64,000 nt of DNA from Flavobacteriaceae bacterium (GCA_002862645.1 PKDQ01000024.1:1-64000); one strand, 5' to 3'; positions 45,469 to 55,824 are shown, counted from the stretch's first letter. Numbers and translations: made by a program. Notes: generated from the sequence alone by a model not told the origin.

Positions 45469-47842
45469 TCATAAGCAAGAACAAAATCCATCCAGATGCC
45501 ATTAACAAAGTGCCATTTCGTACTACAGTTGGTTTAAATGAAAATACAATCTCATGTTTTCCAGGTGGAACTACAACTCCTCGGAGCATATAATTAACCT
45601 TGTGAACATTTTGTGGCGTCCCATCTATTTCTAACGACCAACCACTGGGATAGTACATTTCTGAAAATACAGCTAAGCGCTCATGTGTTGTGGAAACCGT
45701 GTATCTTAATAGATTATTGCGTTTTTCAACCAATGCAATGGTATCCGTTTCCACTGGAGTATAAGCTACAGGCTTTATCGTTTGAGATAACGCTTGCATT
45801 TTAGGATTGATTTTATTCAGTTTTAAGATGGCTTCATTGGCGGATGCTACTTGAATAACTTCATCGACAAACCATACTGATCCAACTACCGATGGGCGTT
45901 TTTTTACACCGTCAGCATATTGGTCGTCAATGATAAATTTTACATTCAACATATCAAGCACCACACTATCTTGTTGTTTTAGATAGAAATCATAAACATC
46001 TTGAAGCAAAGCAGGTTTTGCTCCGTGATAGCCTCCTAAACTATTGTGGAAATAGGCAGTTCTAGAAGAAGAAAAACCAAGTCTGGGCTCGTAAACACGA
46101 TAGTTCGATTTGTCTTTTAGAATGGATTTGTCTTGAGCCGTTTTGTCAAAAGGATAGTCGTATTGGTATTTCCCTTTAAACTGTTCTTTATTAAAAAAAA
46201 GCCTGTTATACTGCCACAGGTCGGCCAGACCTAGTAGGGCAATAACAACGGCAAATACGGTCCCAGAAAACAACTTGCGCCAAAAGGCAAGGAAAGCCAA
46301 CACGATTAAAGAAAGATAGGTAATGATATGCCATACATCGTCCCAAACAAATAGTTTTCTTGAAGCCCGAATCGGCTCCAGTAAGACGTTTGGCAAATTA
46401 GACATCCCCTCAGCAGTTGAAGTAAATGAAAAGAAACCTTTTGCCCCTACTATTAAAAACAAGATTATGGTAATGAAAACAACTACAACACCATATACGT
46501 TGACAAGCTTTTTCCTGATAAAACCCATTCCTTGAGTCAAGTATTGCAAGCCCAACATAGCCGCATAGGGCACACAAAGCATGATCATGATTTGCGCGGA
46601 ACTAACAGCCCTAAACTTGCTGTACAAAGGCAAGTAGTCAATAAAAAATTGAGTTGCTTCGGGTGTGTTTTTACCCCAAGAAAAAAGCAAGGAAACGGCA
46701 ATTATTGATAGCAATACCAAACGTGTATACCTGTTGGTAACTACCAATCCCAAAAAAGCAAAAAACAACACCACGACACCTAAGTATACAGGAGCAGCCA
46801 CAAAGGGCTGATCGCCCCAATACGGTCTAAATTGGCGGAGCAAACCAATTGCAGTATCGTAATCAAGACTGCCCTCGGCCAATTTGGCTTTGACAAACTG
46901 GAGAAAAGGACTGTCATCGGCAAAGCCTTCTCCTGAACTTCCACCCATAATATTAGGGGAAATAAAGGTCATGGATTCTAAAATACCGTAACTATACGAA
47001 GTGATGTAGTCAAACGAAAGACCATCAGAAACTACTTTATCCGTTCCGTCTGGATTAAGAGTCAATTCACTTGCGCCTCGTGTACTGAATCTGGTATAAT
47101 CTAAGGTTGCGAACACGCTTTGAGCGTTTAAAACAAGTGCTAGTATTCCAGCTATAAGTAGTGTTGCAACAGGTTTAAGTATGTTTGAGATACCACGCTT
47201 GTACACGGTATGCATACTCCACATCAGCGTTGTGATAAACATCATGACCAAGGTGTAATAGGTCATTTGCAAGTGATTGGCATGGAGTTGCAACGCTAGT
47301 CCAAGGGTAAGCCAAAGTATCCCCCACTTTTTTCGATCAATCAGCACTTGAAACAACCCTAAAAAAACCAAGGGCGCATAGGCCAAGGTCATGGCTTTCG
47401 TGTTGTGTCCAACCATCAAAATGATAATGTAATATGACGAAAAACCGTAGGCAAGTGCGCCTGTAACAGAAACAGGGATAGAAAAGCGCCTACTTTGTGC
47501 AAAGAGATAGAAAAAAAACAAATACAAAAAAAGCATGTCTGCAGGACGTGGCAAGAATCGCAAAGCGGAATCCACATAGCGCAACACATCATAAGGATAG
47601 CGTCCTGTAATTTGATAGGTAGGCATACCTACAAAGGCGTTGTCAATCCAATAGGGTTCTTCATCAAATTCAGCCCTGTGCTCTAAAATTTGACGCTGCA
47701 TCCCTTTATATTGTACAATATCGGATTGCTCGAGGTACTTATTGGAAAGCAAAGGATAAAAATATGCCAATGAAATAAGGGCAAATAAAACAGTTACTAA
47801 CGCATGTGGTAGCAAAAAACGCAATACTGGATATTTCATCAT
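45425..47842 (-). CDS. YfhO family membrane protein
   Basis: 805 aa, many TM segments; NSLGGYHGAKPALLQDVYDFY, YPSGWSLEIDGTPQNVHKVNYMLRGVVVPPGKHEIVFSFKP. Confidence 0.88.
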   Translation of the reverse strand: MMKYPVLRFLLPHALVTVLFALISLAYFYPLLSNKYLEQSDIVQYKGMQRQILEHRAEFDEEPYWIDNAFVGMPTYQITGRYPYDVLRYVDSALRFLPRPADMLFLYLFFFYLFAQSRRFSIPVSVTGALAYGFSSYYIIILMVGHNTKAMTLAYAPLVFLGLFQVLIDRKKWGILWLTLGLALQLHANHLQMTYYTLVMMFITTLMWSMHTVYKRGISNILKPVATLLIAGILALVLNAQSVFATLDYTRFSTRGASELTLNPDGTDKVVSDGLSFDYITSYSYGILESMTFISPNIMGGSSGEGFADDSPFLQFVKAKLAEGSLDYDTAIGLLRQFRPYWGDQPFVAAPVYLGVVVLFFAFLGLVVTNRYTRLVLLSIIAVSLLFSWGKNTPEATQFFIDYLPLYSKFRAVSSAQIMIMLCVPYAAMLGLQYLTQGMGFIRKKLVNVYGVVVVFITIILFLIVGAKGFFSFTSTAEGMSNLPNVLLEPIRASRKLFVWDDVWHIITYLSLIVLAFLAFWRKLFSGTVFAVVIALLGLADLWQYNRLFFNKEQFKGKYQYDYPFDKTAQDKSILKDKSNYRVYEPRLGFSSSRTAYFHNSLGGYHGAKPALLQDVYDFYLKQQDSVVLDMLNVKFIIDDQYADGVKKRPSVVGSVWFVDEVIQVASANEAILKLNKINPKMQALSQTIKPVAYTPVETDTIALVEKRNNLLRYTVSTTHERLAVFSEMYYPSGWSLEIDGTPQNVHKVNYMLRGVVVPPGKHEIVFSFKPTVVRNGTLLMASGWILFLLMIGMLMRKQKEGKLG

Positions 47843-47868
47843 GTTTCAAAAATACAACTCTATGTATA

Positions 47869-48993
47869 ATGACGGAATTTTTAATTCATGTATCTTTGAA
47901 TGTGCGCTTATCATTACTATCCATATTATGTTTTTCAGCGATGTTGACCATGCCTTGGATGTCCATGGCACAATATACGGATGTCATAAATAGCAACCGC
48001 CCAAGTCAATCCATGGGCGCATTTGGCGTTGGTAAACGTGTTTACCAATTGGAACAAGGCTTATCGTTTCGAATGGGCAATTTTAGTGCGTTTCAAGATG
48101 CTTCTTACATAGGTATGGGCGGAAGATCTCAAATCCGTATTGGCTTATTTAAAGAACAATTGGAGTTTGTTGGCACTGCAGATTATCATATTGATGCGTT
48201 GCGCTACACGACCGCTGCTGGGACTTACAATATAGACAGAAATGCTTTGCGTGATTTAGGAGTTGGTGCTAAATATTTGGTATATGACCCCTTCCGTAAT
48301 GTTGACAAATACAAACCAAACTTTTACAGTTGGCACGCCAATAATAGAATACGCTTGCGTGACTTAATTCCTGCAGTTTCAGTCTATGCAGGCGCACAGT
48401 TTAGCACAGGCGGAGTTTATCCGTATCAAGAAAACTTTTTTCCTTTATTTAATTACAATTATCGTCCTCTAGTTGAACCATTTGTTTCGGGTACAGCCAT
48501 GCTTATTTTTCAACAGCATTTGCGCCCCGGCTTAGTAGTGGTACATAATATTGGTATGCGCTATATAATGGCCGACGTACAGCAAAAAAAACTGTTAGGA
48601 ACTGTTACATACAGCACCCAATCGAAATGGTCGTTTTTTGGTGAATACACTATCGATGATAGCCCAAGCTACCGGGACATCACACTGGGTGCAGGTGTGG
48701 CTTATTTGTTTAACAGCAATTTTCAACTCGATGTGGCTGTGCAACAAAACCTAAAGACAACTCCTAGTTTATTGACTGCAGGCATTGGGGTTTCTTACCG
48801 TATAGACCGTCACAATATTTGGAACGAAGAACCACAAAACAATGCTTTAAAGAAGCAAAAAAAGGAAGCCCAACGAAACGATAGAAAAGCGGATAAGAAA
48901 GTTAGAGAGGCAGATAAACGAACAGGCAGGGGATTAAAAAAATTAGACAGAAAGCAAAAGAAAATTGAACGTAAAATCAAACGTGTAAAATGA
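47869..48993 (+). CDS. Predicted outer-membrane beta-barrel protein with basic C-terminal tail
   Basis: MTEFLIHV..., signal-like hydrophobic segment; beta-rich body, then Lys/Arg-rich tail KKQKKEAQRNDRKADKKVREADKRTGRGLKKLDRKQKKIERKIKRVK. Start chosen from context. Confidence 0.65.
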   Translation: MTEFLIHVSLNVRLSLLSILCFSAMLTMPWMSMAQYTDVINSNRPSQSMGAFGVGKRVYQLEQGLSFRMGNFSAFQDASYIGMGGRSQIRIGLFKEQLEFVGTADYHIDALRYTTAAGTYNIDRNALRDLGVGAKYLVYDPFRNVDKYKPNFYSWHANNRIRLRDLIPAVSVYAGAQFSTGGVYPYQENFFPLFNYNYRPLVEPFVSGTAMLIFQQHLRPGLVVVHNIGMRYIMADVQQKKLLGTVTYSTQSKWSFFGEYTIDDSPSYRDITLGAGVAYLFNSNFQLDVAVQQNLKTTPSLLTAGIGVSYRIDRHNIWNEEPQNNALKKQKKEAQRNDRKADKKVREADKRTGRGLKKLDRKQKKIERKIKRVK

Positions 48994-50120
48994 TTGAAAT
49001 TATAGAAGTAACTTCAAGACAACAGTACCGTGCGTTTTTTCAATTTCCATTTGATCTCTATCGCAATTGCCCACAATGGGTTCCTACTATCACAAAGGAA
49101 GAAATGGACATTTTTGACCCGCAAAAAAATGCAGTTTTTGAACATGCCATGGCACGGCTTTTTCTAGCAAAGAAAAAAGGGAAAATAGTAGGCCGTATTG
49201 CTGCCATGATTAATTGGGTTGAAGTAGAAAAACTCCAAAAAACCAAGGTGCGTTTTGGCTGGTATGATACCATAGACGACTTAGAGGTAAGCCAAAAGCT
49301 CATTGAAACGGTTGAGGCAGTTGCCATCGCTGAGGGCATGACCTATATTGAAGGGCCTATGGGTTTTTCAAACATGGACAAGGCCGGACTCCTCGTGCAC
49401 GGCTATGAACACATGAATACCATGATTACTTGGTATCACTACCCCTATCAAAAAACACATCTCGAAAGATTAGGGCTAAAAAAACAAAGCGAATGGATCG
49501 AATTTAAAATTGATATTTACGATGCCAAAGACTCCCCGGAAAAGGTAAAGAAGTTTGCACGTGTCATCAAAGCGCGCTACAAACTGAAAACGCTTGCATT
49601 TAAAACAACAAAAGATGTTGAGCCCCACGTAGATAAGATGTTTGAATTACTCAATCAAACCTATAATAAATTGCAATCTTTTGTGCCTATTCAACAACAT
49701 CAAATTGAAGTGTACAAAAAGAAGTATTTACCCTATGTGCATCCCGATTTTATCAAATGTGTGGTTGATGAAAACGATGAAATGATTGGGTTTTCCATTA
49801 CGATGCCCTCGTTTACCAAAGCACTTAAACGCATCAACGGAAAGATGTTCCCATTCGGGTTTTATCATCTCTGGTGTGCCTTGCGTAAAAACAACCGGGC
49901 TTCATTTTATTTGATCGGTATAAAAGAAAGTTATCAGAGTAAAGGCGTAACCGCCATTATCTTTCAAGACATACAGGAAATGTTTAACAAGCGTGGCATT
50001 ACTGAGGTAGAAACCAATCCAGAACTGGAAGAAAACAAAGCAATTCAGTCCATGTGGAAAAACTACAAGCACGAGCTACACAAACGACGCAAGACTTACC
50101 GTAAAGATATTTCACTGTGA
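48990..50120 (+). CDS. GNAT-like acetyltransferase family protein
   Basis: 376 aa; ARLFLAKKKGKIVGRIAAMINWVE, EGMTYIEGPMGFSNMDKAGLLVHGYEH. Confidence 0.65.
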   Translation: MIEIIEVTSRQQYRAFFQFPFDLYRNCPQWVPTITKEEMDIFDPQKNAVFEHAMARLFLAKKKGKIVGRIAAMINWVEVEKLQKTKVRFGWYDTIDDLEVSQKLIETVEAVAIAEGMTYIEGPMGFSNMDKAGLLVHGYEHMNTMITWYHYPYQKTHLERLGLKKQSEWIEFKIDIYDAKDSPEKVKKFARVIKARYKLKTLAFKTTKDVEPHVDKMFELLNQTYNKLQSFVPIQQHQIEVYKKKYLPYVHPDFIKCVVDENDEMIGFSITMPSFTKALKRINGKMFPFGFYHLWCALRKNNRASFYLIGIKESYQSKGVTAIIFQDIQEMFNKRGITEVETNPELEENKAIQSMWKNYKHELHKRRKTYRKDISL

Positions 50121-51511
50121 ACATTAACAACACCATAGTTGCACTCTCGACCGCCCCAGGTGCTGCTGCCCTAGCAGTAGTGCGCTTGAGTGGTGATAAG
50201 GCGATTTCTATAGCTGAAAAAGTTTTTAAATCTCGTTTTGGAAAAAAATTATCTCAACAAAACACCCATCAGGTTTTATTAGGTGATTTTCATTACAAAA
50301 ATGCGCTTATAGACGAAGTCTTGCTTTCTGTTTTCAAAACCCCCAATTCCTACACTGGTGAAGACGTAGTAGAAATTTCTTGCCACGGTTCCGTATATGT
50401 GCAGCAAAAAATTCTAAATGTCCTGCAAGATATGGGTGCAAGGTTGGCCGAGCCTGGAGAATTTACACTACGTGCCTTTTTAAATAAAAAAATGGATTTG
50501 GCACAAGCAGAGGCTGTTGCGGATTTGATAGCTGCCGAAAGTAAAGCAGCGCATCACATTGCGGTTCAGCACCTTCGTGGCGGTATTAGCAAAAGCCTAG
50601 GCAGCTTGCGTGAAAGACTCTTATCATTTGCTTCCCTAATTGAACTAGAACTTGATTTTAGTGAAGAAGATGTTGCCTTTGCCGATAGAACACAATTGCG
50701 TGAGCTTGTTGATGATATTCGTGCAACACTTAAAAACCTCTTGGATTCTTTTGAGACGGGTAATGCAGTAAAGCACGGGATACCAGTAGCTCTTATTGGG
50801 ATGCCTAATGCGGGTAAATCTTCGCTGTTAAATGCGCTACTAGAAGAAGATAAAGCCCTTGTTTCTGATATTGCAGGGACAACTCGTGATAGTATTGAGG
50901 ACACGCTTACCATAGGCGGTATTCAGTATCGCTTTATAGATACCGCAGGACTTCGCAAAACAACAGACCTTGTAGAAGCCATGGGTGTGGAGCGTACACA
51001 AGAAAAAATGGACAAAGCCAGCATATTGATGTATGTTGTTGACCCTAAAATACAATCGCCAGAAGCGGTCATTAGCGCCTTGGAAGGAATTAAGCGTGAT
51101 GACGCTACCCTATTGCTTGTCATTAACAAAAAGGATTTGCTCGACCAGGGCGAACTACACACCTTCCTCGAGAGACTAGGACGTTTGGACGTGGAAGCTA
51201 TTATTTTTGATAAAGTGGCTATCAGTACCAAAGACGAAAGTGACATTACCGCATTAAAGCAGCGCTTTGCCGGTCTAATTGAATGGAACACAGGTAGCGA
51301 ATTGGTGAGCAATCAACGGCATTGGGCGGCATTACAAACGGCAATGGTAGGAATCTTAGAGGTAATTCAGGGAATTGAAGAAAACCGAAGCAGCGATTTG
51401 CTGGCTATTGATATTCGCCAAACCTTACACGAACTGGGTACCATAACTGGTGAGGTCACGACAGATGATATCCTTGGCAATATCTTCGCTAATTTCTGTA
51501 TTGGAAAATGA
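50117..51511 (+). CDS. mnmE: tRNA uridine-5-carboxymethylaminomethyl(34) synthesis GTPase MnmE
   Basis: 464 aa; TIVALSTAPGAAALAVVRLSG, GMPNAGKSSLLNALLEEDKALVSDIAGTTRDSIED, C-terminal FCIGK. Confidence 0.97.
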   Translation: MNINNTIVALSTAPGAAALAVVRLSGDKAISIAEKVFKSRFGKKLSQQNTHQVLLGDFHYKNALIDEVLLSVFKTPNSYTGEDVVEISCHGSVYVQQKILNVLQDMGARLAEPGEFTLRAFLNKKMDLAQAEAVADLIAAESKAAHHIAVQHLRGGISKSLGSLRERLLSFASLIELELDFSEEDVAFADRTQLRELVDDIRATLKNLLDSFETGNAVKHGIPVALIGMPNAGKSSLLNALLEEDKALVSDIAGTTRDSIEDTLTIGGIQYRFIDTAGLRKTTDLVEAMGVERTQEKMDKASILMYVVDPKIQSPEAVISALEGIKRDDATLLLVINKKDLLDQGELHTFLERLGRLDVEAIIFDKVAISTKDESDITALKQRFAGLIEWNTGSELVSNQRHWAALQTAMVGILEVIQGIEENRSSDLLAIDIRQTLHELGTITGEVTTDDILGNIFANFCIGK

Positions 51512-51671
51512 TACAATTATAAATTAACACTCCTTTACTTTTGGCTAATCTACGAGGATGATGGCATGCATGCTTGCTGTAAGGTTAAATAGCATCGAAA
51601 AATCAACTAAAAAAGACCTTGAAAAATAAGCTATTTGCTGAGTTACAAAAAGATTTTACAAATTGCTCAAA

Positions 51672-52295
51672 TCACAAGCTTAGCGTATGTTTTAGAGAAA
51701 ACAGAATTGACCACCTTGTAGTTTCTTGAAACTTCCAATGCATTAACCCTGTTGTAATGTTAAATTTTTCTGATGGTGTGTACGAAGCTTTCATAATAAG
51801 GCGGTTTTGACTAAATCCACCATCAGTATAACTTAAAAAAATTTCCTCGCTGATCAAAAGTTTAATTTTAGAAGTTATGTCATATGAAAATTCGGAACCT
51901 ACTCTGTAGCGAAGTTGATAATTTTTGTTTAGCCATCGTTGCTCCAACATTATTTTACCTATATATTCAAAATTCCAAAGCGTTGTAGCTATAGAAGCCT
52001 TTTGATAAATTCCATTCTCTGAAAAATTACTTGTGTCTAGTCGTCTAAATCCAGCAGCTAGAAAAACAGGAAAACGTCTTAGTTCTTTTGTTAGTCCTAG
52101 AGTAACTAAGGTTTCGTCGTTCTTCAAATTTAAATTATAGCTTCTCAATTCAAGTTCGGATTCAAGATTAAGATTTCGTGAAAGCCCAAACGCATTTTGA
52201 TACGTAATCCAAGAACCTAAATCTGTCTGTGCGTAGGATAAAAATGAAAACAAACAAACAAACGAAATTACCCTTATGAAAAAATGTTTTTGCAT
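51672..52295 (-). CDS. DUF2490 family outer-membrane-like protein
   Basis: 207 aa; signal peptide, LGSWITYQNAFGLSRNLNLESELELRSYNL, beta-barrel-like pattern. Confidence 0.75.
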   Translation of the reverse strand: MQKHFFIRVISFVCLFSFLSYAQTDLGSWITYQNAFGLSRNLNLESELELRSYNLNLKNDETLVTLGLTKELRRFPVFLAAGFRRLDTSNFSENGIYQKASIATTLWNFEYIGKIMLEQRWLNKNYQLRYRVGSEFSYDITSKIKLLISEEIFLSYTDGGFSQNRLIMKASYTPSEKFNITTGLMHWKFQETTRWSILFSLKHTLSL

Positions 52296-52764
52296 AAAAT
52301 TAAATTAATGCGTTTTAGATTTTTTTTAAAATTATTCTTGTAAATCCCCCTAAATCACTTGAAAAACAGTAATGATGATTGATTTTCGCTTAATTTTTCC
52401 AATACAACTAATATAGTAATTAAATGAAAACCCTAAGTCATTTGGTTAAAAACACCAAACAATCAAGTGTATTTGAGTAATATGCATACAAAAATGTAAA
52501 ATTGCCTTACTATTGACATTTTTGCTTTACAAAGTATTTTGAAACTTAATGCACTTATAGCGTCACATACATCAACAATAGATTACAAAACAAGAACAGT
52601 TAGAATTTATATCGCTCACCAAGGTTTTTGCTAAATCTCAATTTTCGTGTGCAACTTAAGGACATAAAAAGCGAAAAGGCCAAAAAGAGAGCCAACCATA
52701 GCTATTCAATTTGACCAATTCATTTAGGAAGTGTAAATGTATAACAAATATCTATACAAACCCT

Positions 52765-53280
52765 TTATTCAGTTGCTAAAATAGGTTTAGCATATTGATT
52801 TAAATAACTGACTTTATCTCCAGTAAACGCAAAAGCTTCCATCCATGAATAACTGTACTTTGCCCCGTCAGCATTTTCAATTGTTCCGTTATCCCACATT
52901 AAAACCCATTCAACTTCATTTTCGCCTACTACTGTAAAGTTCACAGCTACGGAATAGTCGTTAATGGAAACGGCTGAATAGGCTTCCTTCATGAACTGAA
53001 GTACGCTTTCTTTTCCTTCTAGTGTGGTCCCATTATCCAAACTAAACACGACATCATCCGTAAGGTAGCTCACGGCCTTATCATAATCTTTGTTGATAAT
53101 ATACTGGTGCATTTCTTGAATGAGAAGTACCTTTTGGTCACTACCCATATCAAAAGAAGATTGGTAGGTAGGTTGGTAAATGAACTCAACCGCTTCTGTG
53201 CGCTCACTAGTTGCTTGCTTTGGGTTGGTACAAGATAGCATTGTAGCAACAATTAAGCATATAAGTAGTGTGTTTTTCAT
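52765..53280 (-). CDS. NTF2-like (SnoaL-type) secreted lipoprotein
   Basis: 171 aa; lipobox IVATMLSCTNPKQ; MHQYIINKDYDKAVSYLTDDVVFSLDNGTTLEGKESVLQFMK. Confidence 0.75.
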   Translation of the reverse strand: MKNTLLICLIVATMLSCTNPKQATSERTEAVEFIYQPTYQSSFDMGSDQKVLLIQEMHQYIINKDYDKAVSYLTDDVVFSLDNGTTLEGKESVLQFMKEAYSAVSINDYSVAVNFTVVGENEVEWVLMWDNGTIENADGAKYSYSWMEAFAFTGDKVSYLNQYAKPILATE

Positions 53281-53309
53281 GTTTATTTAAATTAACTTCT
53301 TAAAATTAA

Positions 53310-53317
53310 TAATTTTG
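53310..53317 (+). promoter_or_regulatory. Putative -7 box (TAATTTTG) for the 53.3-55.8 kb outer-membrane receptor gene
   Basis: Exact TAnnTTTG, about 29 bp before the likely GTG start at 53347. Confidence 0.4.
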
Positions 53318-53346
53318 ATTTAAATTTGATAGAAGTCAAAAAAACA

Positions 53347-55824
53347 GTGAAAAAACAATTCTTTAGCTCGAGCATTTCAACGCTAGTATTCGCTTATTTC
53401 CTACTGCATTTCCAATACGGATTTTCTCAACTTAAAGCAATTATAACAGACGAACTAGGCAATCCATTAGAATACGCCACTGCTGCCTTATATAGTAATG
53501 ATGGCACATTGGTGTCTGGCGTTGTTTCACAAACAAATGGTGTTGTGGAAATCAATAATATCAAAACGGGGGAATACAACCTAGAAGTTTCGTTCATAGG
53601 ATATGAAGTTTACAAAGTTGTAAATCTTTCATATAGGAAAACTTTAGATCTTGGGGCAATAAAACTAACCCTAGGCAATCAACTAGATGATGTAGTTGTT
53701 TCAACAACACAAAAAACCATCATCAATAAAATTGATAAACAAATTTATAATCCAAAAGCATTCAAGAATGCACAAGGAGGAACAGCACTCGATGTGCTAA
53801 AAAACCTTCCTGCTATAAGTGTTAGCGGTAATGATGAATTGATTGTCAGGGGCACCAGCGGCTTTGTGGTATTGCTCAACGGCAAGCCAACTCAGAGTAA
53901 GCCAACTACGATCATGGCACAACTACCGGCAAACGCCATTAGCAGTATTGAACTTATTACCGCCCCATCTGCCAAATATGACCCTGAGGGCAAGGCGGGA
54001 ATCATCAATATAATAGCGACCAAGGGGGTTACTGAGGGCGTTTTTAGTCAATTAAACATCAAAGGTGGTTTCCCCTCTACAGAAACATATGGAAACGAAT
54101 TAGCACACCAACGCTTTGGAATTGACGGAACGTACAATGTGAACAGAGAAAAGTTAAATGTTTCCATCGGAGCAAATTACCAAAGAAACGATTTGGGTGG
54201 TAGACGCGAAGGTAATGTGTATACCATAATTGATGATGTGTTTACAGGGCTTCCTTCAACGGGTGAGCGCAGTTTTGATGAAACCAATTACAACGGCCGT
54301 TTCACGCTCGAGTATACGCCCAACACATCAGACGAATTATCAGTTGGTTTTTATGCAGGAAAAAGATCAAAAAAGCGATTAGCTGATATCGTTTATTTCA
54401 ATAACCGAACCATTACCCCTCAAGGGAGTACAAACATCACGAAGCTTCCCTCCTATTTTAACCACAATTTAAGAGAGCGTAAAAGCGATTTCATTTTAGG
54501 CAATATAGATTACACTCATTTTTTTCAAAACAAATCTGAACTTTCATTTTCGCTTTTATATGAATATACTTTATTGGGCGGGCCTACCTTTAATCAAAAC
54601 TTAGGACATCCTGATAATGCCATATTATATCAAGACGAATACAACACGAACGATAACCCATTATATGGCATACGAGCGCAAGTTGATTATATTTTTTCTC
54701 CTTTTGAAGGCGGAGAGATTGCAATGGGCTATCAATTCCGCAACCTAGACCACAAAGGGGATTTTCTGTATGAACGCCGGACAAGCTTTACCGATCCATT
54801 TGTAATGGTGCCTGCATTTTCTAGTGAAGTGAACCTAGTTCGTGAAATACATGCAGTTTATGGGCAACTATCAGCATCTAAGGGAGCATATGCTTACAAT
54901 GTAGGCTTACGGATTGAGCAAATGAATCGAGATTTGATGCTAAAAGACAAAGCAAATACAATTGATGATACCCGAAATTATGCATTTACTAAGGCATATC
55001 CATCGGCTTCAATACAGTATACCATAAACGATAAGACCAAAGCCAAATTGGCTTACAGCAAACGAGTAGCCCGTACCACAACCTTTAAAATGAATCCTTT
55101 TCCTGAACGCGAGCATGCTGAAACCCTAGAGCAAGGTGATCCAGATCTAAAGCCTGAATTTATTGATTTAATTGAACTGGGCTTGGACAGAAAAATTTCT
55201 GATAATACCAGTGCTTTTGCTACTGCCTATTACCGCAATACAAAAAATGTGGTAAACCGAGTGAATACCGTGTACAGTAATACCATACTAAATCGCATTT
55301 ATTCAAATGTGGGCAACGCCAAAACCTTTGGAATTGAGTTTGGAACACAGCTAAAGTTTGCTGCCAAATGGGATGGCTATTTTGGTGGGAATATCTATCA
55401 TTATGATCTTAACGGTTCGTTTGACAACAGACCTGTGAACACAAAAACTACGGTTTACAGTTTTAATGCAAACACCAATTATCGTTTTTGGGATAATGCC
55501 GCGGTTCAGTTTTCCATAAATTATATTTCGGACAGGGTAACAGCGCAAGGGGAAGATTCAAGATACTACACTCCTAACCTTAGCATTCAAAAATCGTTTT
55601 TAAACGACAAGCTCAAGGCCACTTTGCAATGGCTAAATATAGATTTGGGAGTATTAGACACCAATGAACAACGGATAACAACCTGGCGGGATAACGAATT
55701 TTTTACTACAACCAACTATATATACGAAGTAGATATGGTTACGTTAAACCTCTCGTATATATTCCAAAATGGAAAAAATAGATCCAATTTTATTGATAGC
55801 GAGTTTGGTAAAAGAGAATTTTAA
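53347..55824 (+). CDS. TonB-dependent-receptor-like outer-membrane beta-barrel family protein
   Basis: CarboxypepD_reg-like domain (LKAIITDELGNPLEYATAALYSNDGTLVSG), plug-like LDVLKNLPAISVSGNDELIVRGTSGFVVLLNGKP, long C-terminal barrel. Likely start GTG 53347; the track starts at TTG 53326. Confidence 0.85.
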   Translation: MKKQFFSSSISTLVFAYFLLHFQYGFSQLKAIITDELGNPLEYATAALYSNDGTLVSGVVSQTNGVVEINNIKTGEYNLEVSFIGYEVYKVVNLSYRKTLDLGAIKLTLGNQLDDVVVSTTQKTIINKIDKQIYNPKAFKNAQGGTALDVLKNLPAISVSGNDELIVRGTSGFVVLLNGKPTQSKPTTIMAQLPANAISSIELITAPSAKYDPEGKAGIINIIATKGVTEGVFSQLNIKGGFPSTETYGNELAHQRFGIDGTYNVNREKLNVSIGANYQRNDLGGRREGNVYTIIDDVFTGLPSTGERSFDETNYNGRFTLEYTPNTSDELSVGFYAGKRSKKRLADIVYFNNRTITPQGSTNITKLPSYFNHNLRERKSDFILGNIDYTHFFQNKSELSFSLLYEYTLLGGPTFNQNLGHPDNAILYQDEYNTNDNPLYGIRAQVDYIFSPFEGGEIAMGYQFRNLDHKGDFLYERRTSFTDPFVMVPAFSSEVNLVREIHAVYGQLSASKGAYAYNVGLRIEQMNRDLMLKDKANTIDDTRNYAFTKAYPSASIQYTINDKTKAKLAYSKRVARTTTFKMNPFPEREHAETLEQGDPDLKPEFIDLIELGLDRKISDNTSAFATAYYRNTKNVVNRVNTVYSNTILNRIYSNVGNAKTFGIEFGTQLKFAAKWDGYFGGNIYHYDLNGSFDNRPVNTKTTVYSFNANTNYRFWDNAAVQFSINYISDRVTAQGEDSRYYTPNLSIQKSFLNDKLKATLQWLNIDLGVLDTNEQRITTWRDNEFFTTTNYIYEVDMVTLNLSYIFQNGKNRSNFIDSEFGKREF

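Noticed and set aside
50566-51312. Minus-strand ORFs antisense to mnmE (50566-50913, 50840-51055, 50923-51312)
   Set aside because: Shadow ORFs opposite well-conserved GTPase domains.
51548-51630. Short ORF MMACMLAVRLNSIEKSTKKDLEK after mnmE
   Set aside because: Only 23 codons, no supporting conservation or clear ribosome-binding context.
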